This document shows, one piece after another, positions 1 to 7,379 of a stretch of DNA of 25,784 nt; the stretch's first letter is position 1; each line of letters begins with the position of its first letter. A program made the position numbers and the translations under genes. Source of the DNA: DASRHG01 sp035650655 (GTDB lineage Bacteria; Desulfobacterota; Binatia; DP-6); NCBI GenBank assembly GCA_035650655.1, contig DASRHG010000081.1, forward strand, positions 1-25,784, in the 5' to 3' direction. Below the pieces are notes generated by a model, which worked only from the letters and a program-made list of their open reading frames with translations, had not been told where the DNA came from and searched no databases.

Positions 1-738
1 GTGGTACTCCCAGAACTTCCCCTGCTCGTTCGCGCACGCGGCCGCCTCGGACGCCGGGCGCGCGTGCGGGTGCATGGGGAGCGGGAAGTCGCGATACACG
101 AGGCGCACCTTGTCGCCGTACGTCTTGATGACCTGCTCGACGGAGTCCTCGGCGCGCCTGCAGAACGGGCACTGGTAGTCCGAGAACTCGATGATCGTGA
201 CGGGTGCCGTCGGGCCGCCGCCGCGCGACGGCCGTCCCGCCGTCTCGACGGGCACGATCGGGGGCCGGAGCGCGACCGTCGTCTTGTGCTTCTTCTTGAG
301 CTCGTTGATGAACGCCTGCTTCCGCTCCTCTTCCTTCTGCGCTTTCAGGTACGCGATGATCCGCGGCTTCAGCTGCTCGAGCGTCTGCCCGCCGAGCTGC
401 GCCTTGTTGTCGTCGTAGACCTTCTGGACGTCGGGGTCGGTCGGCGCGGGGACCTTGTCGTCGACCTCCGCCTTCTCGAGCGCCTCGGGGGTGACGCCCC
501 GCGCCTGCGCCTCCTGCTTCACGAGCTCGTCGGCGACGATCTCGTCGAGGCCTTCCTTCAACGCCTCGTAGCGCTCGTTCTCGATCTCGAGGAGCTTCGG
601 CTTCACCTTCTCCTCGACCTCGGCGCGCTTGATGGTCCGGGTGCCGACCGTCGCGAGGACGTCGTCGGCCGCGATGGCGAGAGGCGGGACACCGAGAGCG
701 GCGGCGACGGCGATCGCCACCACGGGCATTCGTCGCAT
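1..738 (-). CDS. Exported SurA-like chaperone / DsbA-type thioredoxin-fold protein (3' end cut by window edge)
   Basis: The visible 246 codons begin with a signal peptide (MRRMPVVAIAVAAALG, likely cleaved near AIA-A). Next comes a helical, Lys/Glu-rich region at about residues 25-165 that resembles the N-terminal chaperone part of SurA/PrsA. A thioredoxin fold then starts at about residue 180 with TIIEFSDYQCPFC. C190-P-F-C193 is the redox pair, as in DsbA/DsbG-type periplasmic thiol oxidoreductases. By family, it should make or reshuffle disulfides in the cell envelope. The reading frame is still open at base 1, so the C-terminal part of the fold lies outside. The start is ATG 738, with AAGGAGG seven bases upstream and a good promoter at 762-790. 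A possible client is the Cys-rich secreted protein at 16080, but this is inference. Confidence 0.88.
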   Translation of the reverse strand, partial: MRRMPVVAIAVAAALGVPPLAIAADDVLATVGTRTIKRAEVEEKVKPKLLEIENERYEALKEGLDEIVADELVKQEAQARGVTPEALEKAEVDDKVPAPTDPDVQKVYDDNKAQLGGQTLEQLKPRIIAYLKAQKEEERKQAFINELKKKHKTTVALRPPIVPVETAGRPSRGGGPTAPVTIIEFSDYQCPFCRRAEDSVEQVIKTYGDKVRLVYRDFPLPMHPHARPASEAAACANEQGKFWEYH

Positions 739-761
739 TGGGGCCTCCTTCAAGTCCCGAG

Positions 762-790
762 ACCCTACGGGGCGGCTGCACGGAGGTCAA
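762..790 (-). promoter_or_regulatory. Sigma-70-like promoter of the thioredoxin-fold gene
   Basis: On the minus strand, TTGACC (790-785), a 17-base spacer and TAGGGT (767-762). The predicted start leaves a leader of about 17 bases that contains AAGGAGG, unlike most other promoters here, which leave almost no leader. Confidence 0.55.
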
Positions 791-812
791 GCGAGCGACG
801 GGGCCGTCGCCT

Positions 813-841
813 TTGCATCCGTTCCCGTCGCATGCTACCCG
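813..841 (+). promoter_or_regulatory. Sigma-70-like promoter of the OB-fold-like gene
   Basis: TTGCAT (813-818), 17 bases, TACCCG (836-841) preceded by TGC as in an extended -10. The ATG at 855 follows 13 bases later, so the leader would be only about 7 bases. The site is divergent from the thioredoxin-gene promoter. Confidence 0.4.
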
Positions 842-854
842 CGCCGCATCCGCG

Positions 855-1223
855 ATGCCCGCTCGTGCCGTGCTGCCGCTCCTCCTCTGCGTTGCCCTCG
901 GCTGCGGCTTCCTCATCGGCACGGGCATCAGCGACATCAACGCGCGTCCCGCGAAGTACTACCAGCACAAGGTGTCCTTCCGGGGCGAGATCGTCCGCAG
1001 CCAACGGCTCGCGTCGGAGACGCTGCTCGAGGTCGAGGACGAGCGCGGATCGCGCATCCTCGTCCGCTCGGCCGCACCGGTCGAGTTCGCGAACGGCGAC
1101 TGGATCCGCGTGCGCGGCATCCTCGTCCCCGACGCCCGCGTCGGCGACGTCACCGTCTACGACGTCGTGATGGCCGAAGAGATCTCGGGCGCCCGCGCGC
1201 CCCGCTTCCGGAACCTCTTCTGA
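855..1223 (+). CDS. Small exported protein, probable OB fold
   Basis: 122 residues. The N-terminus (MPARAVLPLLLCVALGCGFLIG) is a hydrophobic signal or anchor. The Cys after ALG could be a lipidation site, although the lipobox is not canonical. The rest, from about residue 25, reads ISDINARPAKYYQHKVSFRG and then alternates strands: LLEVEDERGSRILVRS, GDWIRVRGILVP, VTVYDVVMAEEI. This matches the common pattern of small envelope OB-fold proteins (I..I...P.KY...V...G.V). No catalytic motif is visible and the function is unknown. Start ATG 855 is chosen because it fits the signal peptide and the promoter at 813-841. An upstream in-frame ATG at 738 would read through that promoter. It converges on serS with seven bases between the stops. 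Confidence 0.75.
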   Translation: MPARAVLPLLLCVALGCGFLIGTGISDINARPAKYYQHKVSFRGEIVRSQRLASETLLEVEDERGSRILVRSAAPVEFANGDWIRVRGILVPDARVGDVTVYDVVMAEEISGARAPRFRNLF

Positions 1224-1252
1224 CGCGGCGTCAGCGCGGCGCGCCCGCCGCG
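1221..1252. terminator. Possible bidirectional hairpin region between convergent stops
   Basis: A short inverted repeat, TGACG/CGTCA around CGG (1221-1233), spans both stop codons. A second, CGCGGC/GCCGCG with a six-base loop, occupies 1235-1252. There is no T-run, so this is a weak call that rests on position between convergent genes. Confidence 0.3.
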
Positions 1253-2508
1253 ATCACGTCCGCACCGACGTACGGGCGGAGCACCTCCGGCACGACGACG
1301 CTCCCGTCCGCGCGCTGATACGTCTCGAGCACGGCGATCACGACGCGCGGAAGCGCGAGACCCGAGCCGTTGAGCGTGTGGACGAGCTCGGGCTTCGCGC
1401 CCGGCGCGGGCCGGTAGCGGATGTTCGCGCGCCGCGCCTGGAAGTCGCGGAAGTTCGAGCACGAGCTCACCTCGAGCCACTCGCCGCAGCCCGGCGCCCA
1501 GACCTCCACGTCGTACTTCATCGCGGCGGTGAACGAGAGGTCGCCGGTGCACATCTGGACGACGCGATGGGCGAGCCCGAGGCGACGGCAGACGTCCTCG
1601 GCGTCGTCGAGGAGCGACAGGAGCTCCGCGTCCGACGTCTCCGGCCGGACGAACTTCACGAGCTCCACCTTGTCGAACTGATGCCCGCGCTTGATGCCGC
1701 GCACGTCACGCCCCGCGGACATCTGCTCGCGGCGAAAGCAGGGCGTGTACGCGACGTGGCGGATCGGGAGCTGCTCGCCGTCGAGGATCTCGTCGCGGTA
1801 GAGGTTCGTCACCGGGACCTCGGCGGTCGGGATCAGGTAGAAGCCGTCGGTGCGATAGAGGTTGTCGCCGAACTTCGGCAGGTTGCCGGTGCCGACCAGG
1901 CACTCCTCCTTCACCATCGCGGGCGGATAGACCTCGATGTAGCCGTGGGCGCGCGTGTGGAGGTCGAGCATCCACGCGATGAGCGCGCGCTGGAGCCGCG
2001 CCCCGGCGCCGAAGAGCACGTAGAAGCGCGTGCCCGAGATCTTCACGCCCCGCTCGAAGTCGATGATGCCGAGGCGCGGGCCGAGGTCCCAGTGCGCGAG
2101 CGGCGGAAAGTCGAAGCGGGGCACCTGCCCCTCCGTGCGCACGACGACGTTCGCCGACTCGTCCGGTCCGACCGGCACGTCGGGATGCGGGAGGTTCGGC
2201 ACGCGGAGCATGCGCTCGGTGAACTCCGCCTCGGCCGCCTCGACCGCGCGCTCGGCCGCCGCGATCCGCTCCCCCATCCCCCGCTGCGCCGCGATCGCGC
2301 GCTCGCGCTCCGCCGGGTCCATCACGTCGCGGATCGCCTTCGACGCCTGCGTTCGCTCGGCCCGCAGCTGCTCCACGGCCCGAATCGCGTCACGCCGCCG
2401 CTGGTCGGCCGCGAGCAGCGCGTCCACCTCCTCGCCCGGAAACCCCACCTTCGCGAGCTCCCGCTTGACGCGCTCCGTCTCCGCGCGCACGAACCGGATG
2501 TCCAGCAC
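1231..2508 (-). CDS. serS: Seryl-tRNA synthetase
   Basis: Class II synthetase that charges tRNA-Ser with serine in the cytoplasm. It has 425 residues from GTG 2508, the usual length. Residues 25-95 form the charged N-terminal coiled-coil arm that binds the tRNA. TAEVP at about 228-232 and motif 2 (CFRREQMSAGRDVRG, FRRE at about 258-261, then HQFDKVE) mark the active site. Motif 3 is NGSGLALPRVVIAVLE near the end. I prefer GTG 2508 over ATG 2520. It gives an N-terminus MLDIRFVR, the canonical SerRS beginning, and the ATG at 2520 lies inside a -10-like TAATGT, with TTGCGG 17 bases further up. Starting at 2520 would add MSRA. It appears to be a single-gene unit. Confidence 0.96.
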   Translation of the reverse strand: MLDIRFVRAETERVKRELAKVGFPGEEVDALLAADQRRRDAIRAVEQLRAERTQASKAIRDVMDPAERERAIAAQRGMGERIAAAERAVEAAEAEFTERMLRVPNLPHPDVPVGPDESANVVVRTEGQVPRFDFPPLAHWDLGPRLGIIDFERGVKISGTRFYVLFGAGARLQRALIAWMLDLHTRAHGYIEVYPPAMVKEECLVGTGNLPKFGDNLYRTDGFYLIPTAEVPVTNLYRDEILDGEQLPIRHVAYTPCFRREQMSAGRDVRGIKRGHQFDKVELVKFVRPETSDAELLSLLDDAEDVCRRLGLAHRVVQMCTGDLSFTAAMKYDVEVWAPGCGEWLEVSSCSNFRDFQARRANIRYRPAPGAKPELVHTLNGSGLALPRVVIAVLETYQRADGSVVVPEVLRPYVGADVIAAGAPR

Positions 2509-2516
2509 GGCGCGCG

Positions 2517-2545
2517 ACATTAGCGACCGCCCGCGCGAGCCGCAA
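2517..2545 (-). promoter_or_regulatory. Promoter of serS, decides the start codon
   Basis: On the minus strand, TTGCGG (2545-2540), 17 bases, TAATGT (2522-2517), then eight bases to GTG 2508. The -10 hexamer contains the ATG at 2520, so a transcript from here could not use that ATG. Confidence 0.45.
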
Positions 2546-2676
2546 GGCGCGCGCGGGCGGGAACCACGGAGGAGAGCGTCGCACCCTCCGCAGGACCCGC
2601 TTTGGGCGCAGCGCCTAGCTTGCTATATCCCCTGCCCCATTCGAGTGCGGCCGCGCGACGACCGACGCGGCCCGAC

Positions 2677-2710
2677 GCCCCCGGCCCGGGGGCCGGCGCG
2701 CGGGCGCCGG
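2677..2710 (-). terminator. Tandem GC hairpins downstream of yraN
   Basis: Two adjoining stem-loops: GCCCCC/GGGGGC with a five-base loop (2677-2693), and CCGGCGC/GCGCCGG with a four-base loop (2693-2710). They lie 40-75 bases past the yraN stop and upstream of the serS promoter. No U-tract follows, so termination is inferred from position and stem strength. Confidence 0.4.
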
Positions 2711-2751
2711 GCGGCCGCGCACGCGGCAGTCGCGCGGCGCGGCTTTCGGCG

Positions 2752-3114
2752 CTATCCCACGTCGAACGCGGCCCGCACGTGCTCCACTGCGGGCGGGTCC
2801 GCATCGAAGCGGATGCCGACGACGTCGAAGCGGGCTTCGCGGTCGTGCCAGCCGCGGGCGGCGAGGAAGTGGCGGGCGACGCGCGCGAGCTGGGCGCGCT
2901 TGCGGGCATCGACGGACTCGAGGGGCGTGCCGGCGCGGTCGCCGCGGCGGCTGCGTACCTCGACGAAGACGAGCACCGGGCCGTCGAGCGCGACGAGGTC
3001 GATCTCGCCTGCGCGGCAGCGGAAGTTGCGTCCGACGATCGCGTAGCCGCGCGCCCGGAGGAACGCCTCCGCGAGCGCCTCGCCGCGCCGACCGAGCTCC
3101 CGCCGCCCGTCCAC
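2752..3114 (-). CDS. yraN: YraN/UPF0102 family protein (restriction-endonuclease-like fold)
   Basis: 120 residues, normal for the family. The N-terminus LGRRGEALAEAFLRARGY and the core RAGEIDLVALDG...LVFVEVRSR are the family signature. E37, D39 and E52 sit where the nuclease-like fold places its metal-binding acidic residues. The cellular role is not settled for the family; a link to DNA processing is assumed from the fold. The start is GTG 3114. There is no Shine-Dalgarno sequence, but TTGTGA, 17 bases, TAGCGT ends nine bases before it, so it is probably transcribed separately with almost no leader. It lies 174 bases downstream of the phosphatase gene on the same strand, and that gap holds only this promoter and GC-rich sequence. 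Confidence 0.93.
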   Translation of the reverse strand: MDGRRELGRRGEALAEAFLRARGYAIVGRNFRCRAGEIDLVALDGPVLVFVEVRSRRGDRAGTPLESVDARKRAQLARVARHFLAARGWHDREARFDVVGIRFDADPPAVEHVRAAFDVG

Positions 3115-3123
3115 CGGCGCGCG

Positions 3124-3152
3124 ACGCTAGCGGCGCCGCCGAGCCGTCACAA
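3124..3152 (-). promoter_or_regulatory. Promoter of yraN
   Basis: On the minus strand, TTGTGA (3152-3147), 17-base spacer, TAGCGT (3129-3124), nine bases to GTG 3114. This predicts a leader of about 2-3 bases. Confidence 0.45.
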
Positions 3153-3288
3153 GCCGAGCCGCCGCGAGCGTCGTCGGCCCGTGACGCCCGTGACCCTCCG
3201 CCCGGGCGGCTCGGGGTCGGGCGCGGCGCGGTGCACCTGCCCGCCGGCGGCGCCGGCTCGACGGGGCGGGACCCGCGTGCGCGGCGAG

Positions 3289-4098
3289 CTACTCGAAGAG
3301 CGTATCGCGCACCGTGCGCCACGTATCGGGATCGCGCGCGAGGACGAGGGGGTGGTTGCCGTCCGTCGGGCGGTAGGGGGTGCCGTCGGGTGCGCGGGCC
3401 TCCCCGCCTGCTTCGAGGAGGACGAGCGAACCGGGGGCGTGGTCCCAGGGCAGGAGGCGGAAGAAGACCACGAAGTCCTTCTCTCCCCGCGCGAGGCTCG
3501 TGTACTCGACGGCGGCGGCGCGAGGCCCCGGGACGACGGGGAGGCGCCGCGTCCGCTCGACGATCGCCGGCCGGACGTCGGCCGGCACGTGTCCCAGGTA
3601 GACCGTGCCGCGGCGCGCGCGCGCGCCGCCGGGCGGGATGCGGAGCCGCGCGCCGTTCAGCGTCGCTCCGGCGCCGGCCTCGGCGACGAAGAGCGCATCC
3701 TCGACGGGCAGGTAGATGCAGGCGAGCCGCGTCTCGCCGCCGACCGCGAGCGCGACCATCGAGCCGAACGGGGACCGGCCGGCGGCGAAGTTCCGCGTGC
3801 CGTCGAGGGGGTCGACGACCCAGACGGGCGCCGGCGCGTGGAGCGCCGCGAGGAGGCCCGGGCGCGCGCTCGCCGCCTCCTCGCCGACGACGACGGAGCC
3901 GGGAAGCGCGGCGCGGAGCTCGGCCTCGAGCCGCCGCTCGATCGCGAGGTCGGCCGCCGTCACGACGTCGTCGGGGTCGCCCGGGGCGGGCTTCGCGAGG
4001 ACGTCGCCCTCGCCCAGGCGCCCGAAGCGCGGCAGGAGCTCCTCGCGCGCGATCGCGCGCACACGGGCGGCGACCTGCTCGGGATCGACGAGACGCAC
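3289..4098 (-). CDS. Inositol monophosphatase family phosphatase
   Basis: 269 residues from GTG 4098. It belongs to the Mg-dependent, Li-sensitive phosphatase family (SuhB, CysQ, HisN). All metal and substrate motifs are present: DDVVTAADLAIE (about 43-54), VVGEEA (E73/E74), WVVDPLDGTRNF (D96, D99, T101) and a C-terminal LPWDHAPGSLVLLEAGG. The exact substrate (inositol phosphate, PAP or histidinol phosphate) cannot be told from sequence. The frame is open back to GTG 4134, which would add 12 poorly conserved residues. I chose 4098 because TATCAT, a near-consensus -10, ends six bases before it and GTGACA lies upstream. It is divergent from gatC. Confidence 0.9.
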   Translation of the reverse strand: MRLVDPEQVAARVRAIAREELLPRFGRLGEGDVLAKPAPGDPDDVVTAADLAIERRLEAELRAALPGSVVVGEEAASARPGLLAALHAPAPVWVVDPLDGTRNFAAGRSPFGSMVALAVGGETRLACIYLPVEDALFVAEAGAGATLNGARLRIPPGGARARRGTVYLGHVPADVRPAIVERTRRLPVVPGPRAAAVEYTSLARGEKDFVVFFRLLPWDHAPGSLVLLEAGGEARAPDGTPYRPTDGNHPLVLARDPDTWRTVRDTLFE

Positions 4099-4104
4099 CT
4101 CTCG

Positions 4105-4131
4105 ATGATACCGGGCGCGGCGCGGTGTCAC
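4105..4131 (-). promoter_or_regulatory. Promoter of the phosphatase gene
   Basis: On the minus strand, GTGACA (4131-4126), a short 15-base spacer, TATCAT (4110-4105), six bases to GTG 4098. Each hexamer differs from the sigma-70 consensus at one position. The 15-base spacing is a weakness. Confidence 0.4.
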
Positions 4132-4151
4132 CACGACCGTCGGCGCATGGT

Positions 4152-4180
4152 TTGCGGCTCCCGCGGGCCTGCGGTACGTA
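4152..4180 (+). promoter_or_regulatory. Possible promoter of the gatCAB operon
   Basis: TTGCGG (4152-4157), 17 bases, TACGTA (4175-4180), seven bases to ATG 4188. The -10 match is poor, but its position repeats the window-wide pattern and would give a leaderless gatC. Confidence 0.3.
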
Positions 4181-4187
4181 CGCCTCG

Positions 4188-4475
4188 ATGCCGATCACCC
4201 GAGACGACGTGCGTCGCGTCGCGCAGCTCGCGCGCCTGCGGCTCACGCCCGCCGAGGAGGAGCGGCTCACCGCCGACCTCGGACACATCCTGGACCACTT
4301 CGCCCGCCTCCAGGCGCTCGACACCCGGGACGTGCCGCCGATGGCGGTCGTCGAGGACTTCGGCGCGCTGCTCCGGCCGGACGCGGTGCGGAACCCGCCG
4401 GCGTCCGACGAGCTGCTCGCGAACGCACCGGCGCGCGAGGGCCGGCGCTTCCGCGTGCCGAAGATCATCGAGTGA
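4188..4475 (+). CDS. gatC: Asp-tRNA(Asn)/Glu-tRNA(Gln) amidotransferase subunit C
   Basis: 95 residues, normal for GatC. It is the small subunit that wraps around GatA and GatB and stabilises the complex. The N-terminus ITRDDVRRVAQLARLRLTPAEEERL and the conserved DTRDVPPMAVV...LRPD stretch with the C-terminal RRFRVPKIIE are typical. No Shine-Dalgarno sequence precedes ATG 4188, which fits a leaderless message. Its stop shares one base with the gatA ATG (TGATG), so translation of gatA is probably coupled. Confidence 0.95.
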   Translation: MPITRDDVRRVAQLARLRLTPAEEERLTADLGHILDHFARLQALDTRDVPPMAVVEDFGALLRPDAVRNPPASDELLANAPAREGRRFRVPKIIE

Positions 4476-5935
4476 TGGGGACGCTCCACGAGCTGTCGGT
4501 CCGCGACGCGGCCGAGCGCGTGCGCCGTCGGGACGTCTCGGCCGTCGACCTCGCGCGCGCGGCGCTCGCGCGCATCGCGGCCGTCGAGCCGCGGCTCGGC
4601 GCCTTCCTGACGCTCGACGAGACGGGCGCCGTCGCCGCCGCCGAGGCGGTCGACCGCCGCATCGCCGCGGGGGAGGACGCGGGGGTGCTGGCGGGCGTCC
4701 CGATCGCGGTGAAGGACGTCATCTGCACGAAGGGCCTCCGCACGACGGCCGGCTCGCGCATCCTCGAGCGCTTCGTCCCGCCCCACGACGCGACCGTGAC
4801 CGCCCGCCTGCGCGATGCGGGCGCCGTGATCGTCGGCAAGACGAGCTGCGACGAGTTCGCCATGGGCTCGTCGAACGAGAACTCGGCCTACGGCCCCGTG
4901 CGGAACCCGTGGGACCCCGCACGCGTCCCGGGCGGCTCCTCGGGTGGGTCGGGCGCCGCCGTCGCGGCCGGCGAATGCCACGGCGCGCTCGGGACCGACA
5001 CGGGCGGGTCGATCCGCCTCCCGGCGGCGTACTGCGGCGTCGTCGGGCTCAAGCCCACCTACGGGCGCGTCTCCCGCTTCGGCGTCATCGCGTATGCCTC
5101 GTCGCTCGACCAGGTGGGGCCGTTCGCGCGCGACGTCGCCGACGCGGCGGTCCTCCTCGAGGCGATCGCCGGGCCCGATCCCGCGGACTCGACGGCCGCG
5201 CCGCGCCCGGTCCCCTCGTACCTGGCGGCGCTCGACGGCAGCGTCCGCGGGCTCCGGCTCGGGCTCCCGCGCGAGTACTTCGTCGAGGGGATGCAGCGCG
5301 AGGTCGCGGACGCCGTCCGCGCCGCCGTCGGGACGCTCGCGCGCCTCGGCGCCGCCGTCGAGGAGGTGTCGCTCCCGCACACCGAGTACGCGATCGCCAC
5401 CTATTACCTGATCGCGACCGCCGAGGCCTCGTCGAACCTCGCCCGCTACGACGGCGTCCGCTACGGGCTCCGAATCCCCGAGAAGTCGCTCGGCGACATG
5501 TACGAGGCGACCCGCGCCGCGGGCTTCGGCGCCGAGGTGAAGCGCCGGATCATGCTCGGCACGTACGCCCTCTCGGCCGGCTACTACGACGCGTACTATC
5601 TCAAGGCGCAGCAGGTGCGGACGCTCGTCCGCCGCGACTTCGAGGCGGCGCTCGCGCGCTGCGACGCGCTCGTCGCCCCCGTCGCCCCCACCACCGCCTT
5701 CCGCCTGGGCGAGAAAGTCGACGACCCGCTCACGATGTACCTGTCCGACATCTTCACGATCTCGGTGAACCTCGCCGGGCTCCCCGGCCTCTCCCTGCCG
5801 TGCGGCGCCGATGCGGCCGGGCTCCCGATCGGCCTCCAGGTGATCGGGCGGCCGTTCGACGAGGCGACGGTCCTCCGCGTCGGGTACGCGTACGAGCAGG
5901 CGACGGAGTGGCACCGCCGGAGGCCGCCGCTGTGA
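4475..5935 (+). CDS. gatA: Asp-tRNA(Asn)/Glu-tRNA(Gln) amidotransferase subunit A
   Basis: 486 residues. Amidase-signature enzyme that releases ammonia from glutamine for conversion of Glu-tRNA(Gln) or Asp-tRNA(Asn). The Ser-cisSer-Lys triad is visible: K80 in GVPIAVKDV, S155 in the GGSSGGS loop and S179 in GTDTGGSIRLPA. The length and the C-terminal GLPGLSLPCG and GLPIGLQVIG segments are typical. Start ATG 4475 overlaps the gatC stop by one base. A GTG at 4472 would give a four-base overlap and one extra residue. The complex implies that at least one of glutaminyl- or asparaginyl-tRNA is made indirectly in this organism. Confidence 0.97.
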   Translation: MGTLHELSVRDAAERVRRRDVSAVDLARAALARIAAVEPRLGAFLTLDETGAVAAAEAVDRRIAAGEDAGVLAGVPIAVKDVICTKGLRTTAGSRILERFVPPHDATVTARLRDAGAVIVGKTSCDEFAMGSSNENSAYGPVRNPWDPARVPGGSSGGSGAAVAAGECHGALGTDTGGSIRLPAAYCGVVGLKPTYGRVSRFGVIAYASSLDQVGPFARDVADAAVLLEAIAGPDPADSTAAPRPVPSYLAALDGSVRGLRLGLPREYFVEGMQREVADAVRAAVGTLARLGAAVEEVSLPHTEYAIATYYLIATAEASSNLARYDGVRYGLRIPEKSLGDMYEATRAAGFGAEVKRRIMLGTYALSAGYYDAYYLKAQQVRTLVRRDFEAALARCDALVAPVAPTTAFRLGEKVDDPLTMYLSDIFTISVNLAGLPGLSLPCGADAAGLPIGLQVIGRPFDEATVLRVGYAYEQATEWHRRRPPL

Positions 5936-7377
5936 CGCGCCCGCCGATGGAGGCCGTGATCGGCCTCGAGGTCCACGCCGAGCTGCTGACCGAGTCGAAG
6001 ATCTTCTGCGCGTGCTCGGCCGCCTTCGGGGCCGACCCGAACACGAGCGTCTGTCCCGTCTGCCTGGGGCTCCCGGGCGTCCTTCCCGTGCTCAACGAGC
6101 GCGTGGTCGACTTCGCGATCCTCGCCGGGCTCGCGACGCACTGTACGATCGCCGAGCACTCGCGCTTCGCGCGGAAGAACTACTTCTACCCGGATCTCCC
6201 GAAGGGCTACCAGATCAGCATGTACGAGCTGCCCCTCTGCGTCGGCGGCCACTTGGACGTGCTCGTCGACGGGACGACGCGCCGGATCGGCCTCACGCGC
6301 ATCCACATGGAGGAGGACACCGGGAAGAACGTCCACGACGGCGAGACGAGCCTCGTCGACTTCAACCGCTCGGGCGTGCCGCTCCTCGAGATCGTGAGCG
6401 AGCCCGACATGCGGACCGTCGCCGAGGCGGGCGCGTACCTCCGAACGCTCCGCTCGATCCTCCAGTACCTGGAGATCTGCGACGGCAACATGGAGGAAGG
6501 GAGCTTCCGCTGCGACGCGAACGTCTCCGTCCGCCCCGTCGGCGCGACCACGTTCGGGACGAAGGTCGAGATCAAGAACATGAACTCCTTCCGCGCGGTC
6601 GAGAAGGCGATCGCGTACGAAATCGCGCGGCAGACGGACGTGCTGGCCGAGGGCGGCACGCTCGCACAGGAGACGCGGCTCTGGGACGCCGACCGCGAGG
6701 AGACGCGGTCCATGCGCTCGAAGGAGTACGCGCACGACTACCGCTACTTCCCGGAGCCCGACCTCCTGCCGCTCGTCGTCGACCCCGAGCGGGTCGCGCA
6801 CGTCCGCGCGCGGCTCCCCGAGCTGCCCGGGGCGCGGCGCGAGCGGTTCGTCCGGGAGTACGGGCTCTCGCCGTACGACGCCGACGTGCTGACGCAGCGG
6901 AAGGACGTCGCCGACTACTACGAGGCCGGCGTGGCCGAGGGCGCGGCGCCGAAGGAGATGGCGAACTGGGTGATGACGGAGCTCCTCCGCATCGTGCGCG
7001 AGGAGAAGCTCGACCGCGCGCTCGTCATCCGCGAGTGGCCGCTCACGCCGCTCCAGCTCGCCCGCCTCGCAAAGCTCGTCGACGCGGGCACCATCAACCG
7101 GAACACGGCGAAGGGCCTCCTCCCCCGCCTCCGCAGGACGGGACAGGACCCCGAGGCGCTCGTCGCCGCGGAGGGCCTCGCGCAGGTGAGCGACCGCGGC
7201 GCGCTCGAGGCCGCCGTCGCCGACGCCGTTGCGAAGAACCCGAAGCAGGTGGCGCAGTACCGCGGCGGGAAGACGCAGGTGCTCGGCTTCCTCGTCGGCC
7301 AGGTGATGAAGGCGACGGGCGGCAAGGCGAATCCGCAGCTCGTGCAGGAGCTGCTGCGCGCGGCGCTCGGAGGGTAG
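5932..7377 (+). CDS. gatB: Asp-tRNA(Asn)/Glu-tRNA(Gln) amidotransferase subunit B
   Basis: 481 residues from GTG 5932. This subunit binds the mischarged tRNA, activates the acyl group with ATP and transfers the ammonia delivered from GatA. Characteristic segments are VIGLEVHAEL near the start, the Cys-rich CACSAAFGADPNTSVCPVCLG, YFYPDLPKGYQISMYELPLC, and VEIKNMNSFRAVEKAI. The helical C-terminal tail ending in GGKANPQLVQELLRAAL is the YqeY-like tRNA-contacting domain. GTG 5932 overlaps the gatA stop by four bases (GTGA) and has GGAGG eight bases upstream. The ATG at 5947 is the only good alternative. Confidence 0.97.
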   Translation: MTRPPMEAVIGLEVHAELLTESKIFCACSAAFGADPNTSVCPVCLGLPGVLPVLNERVVDFAILAGLATHCTIAEHSRFARKNYFYPDLPKGYQISMYELPLCVGGHLDVLVDGTTRRIGLTRIHMEEDTGKNVHDGETSLVDFNRSGVPLLEIVSEPDMRTVAEAGAYLRTLRSILQYLEICDGNMEEGSFRCDANVSVRPVGATTFGTKVEIKNMNSFRAVEKAIAYEIARQTDVLAEGGTLAQETRLWDADREETRSMRSKEYAHDYRYFPEPDLLPLVVDPERVAHVRARLPELPGARRERFVREYGLSPYDADVLTQRKDVADYYEAGVAEGAAPKEMANWVMTELLRIVREEKLDRALVIREWPLTPLQLARLAKLVDAGTINRNTAKGLLPRLRRTGQDPEALVAAEGLAQVSDRGALEAAVADAVAKNPKQVAQYRGGKTQVLGFLVGQVMKATGGKANPQLVQELLRAALGG

Positions 7378-7379
7378 CC

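Noticed and set aside
2602..2630. AT-rich GCTATATCC patch as a promoter on either strand
   Set aside because: TATAGC (minus) has no acceptable -35, and TATATC (plus) has no gene downstream; the pair at 2517-2545 fits serS better.
2521..2751. T-box or other riboswitch leader for serS
   Set aside because: I could not find a specifier stem or the conserved T-box sequence, and the predicted serS leader is nearly absent.
2615..5914. Minus-strand open frame of about 1100 codons under gatC and gatA
   Set aside because: Arg/Ala/Gly-rich shadow of real genes, with no recognisable motif.
2602..5931. Plus-strand open frame extending gatB upstream by over 1100 codons
   Set aside because: It overlaps yraN, the phosphatase, gatC and gatA in other frames; only the part from GTG 5932 resembles a protein family.
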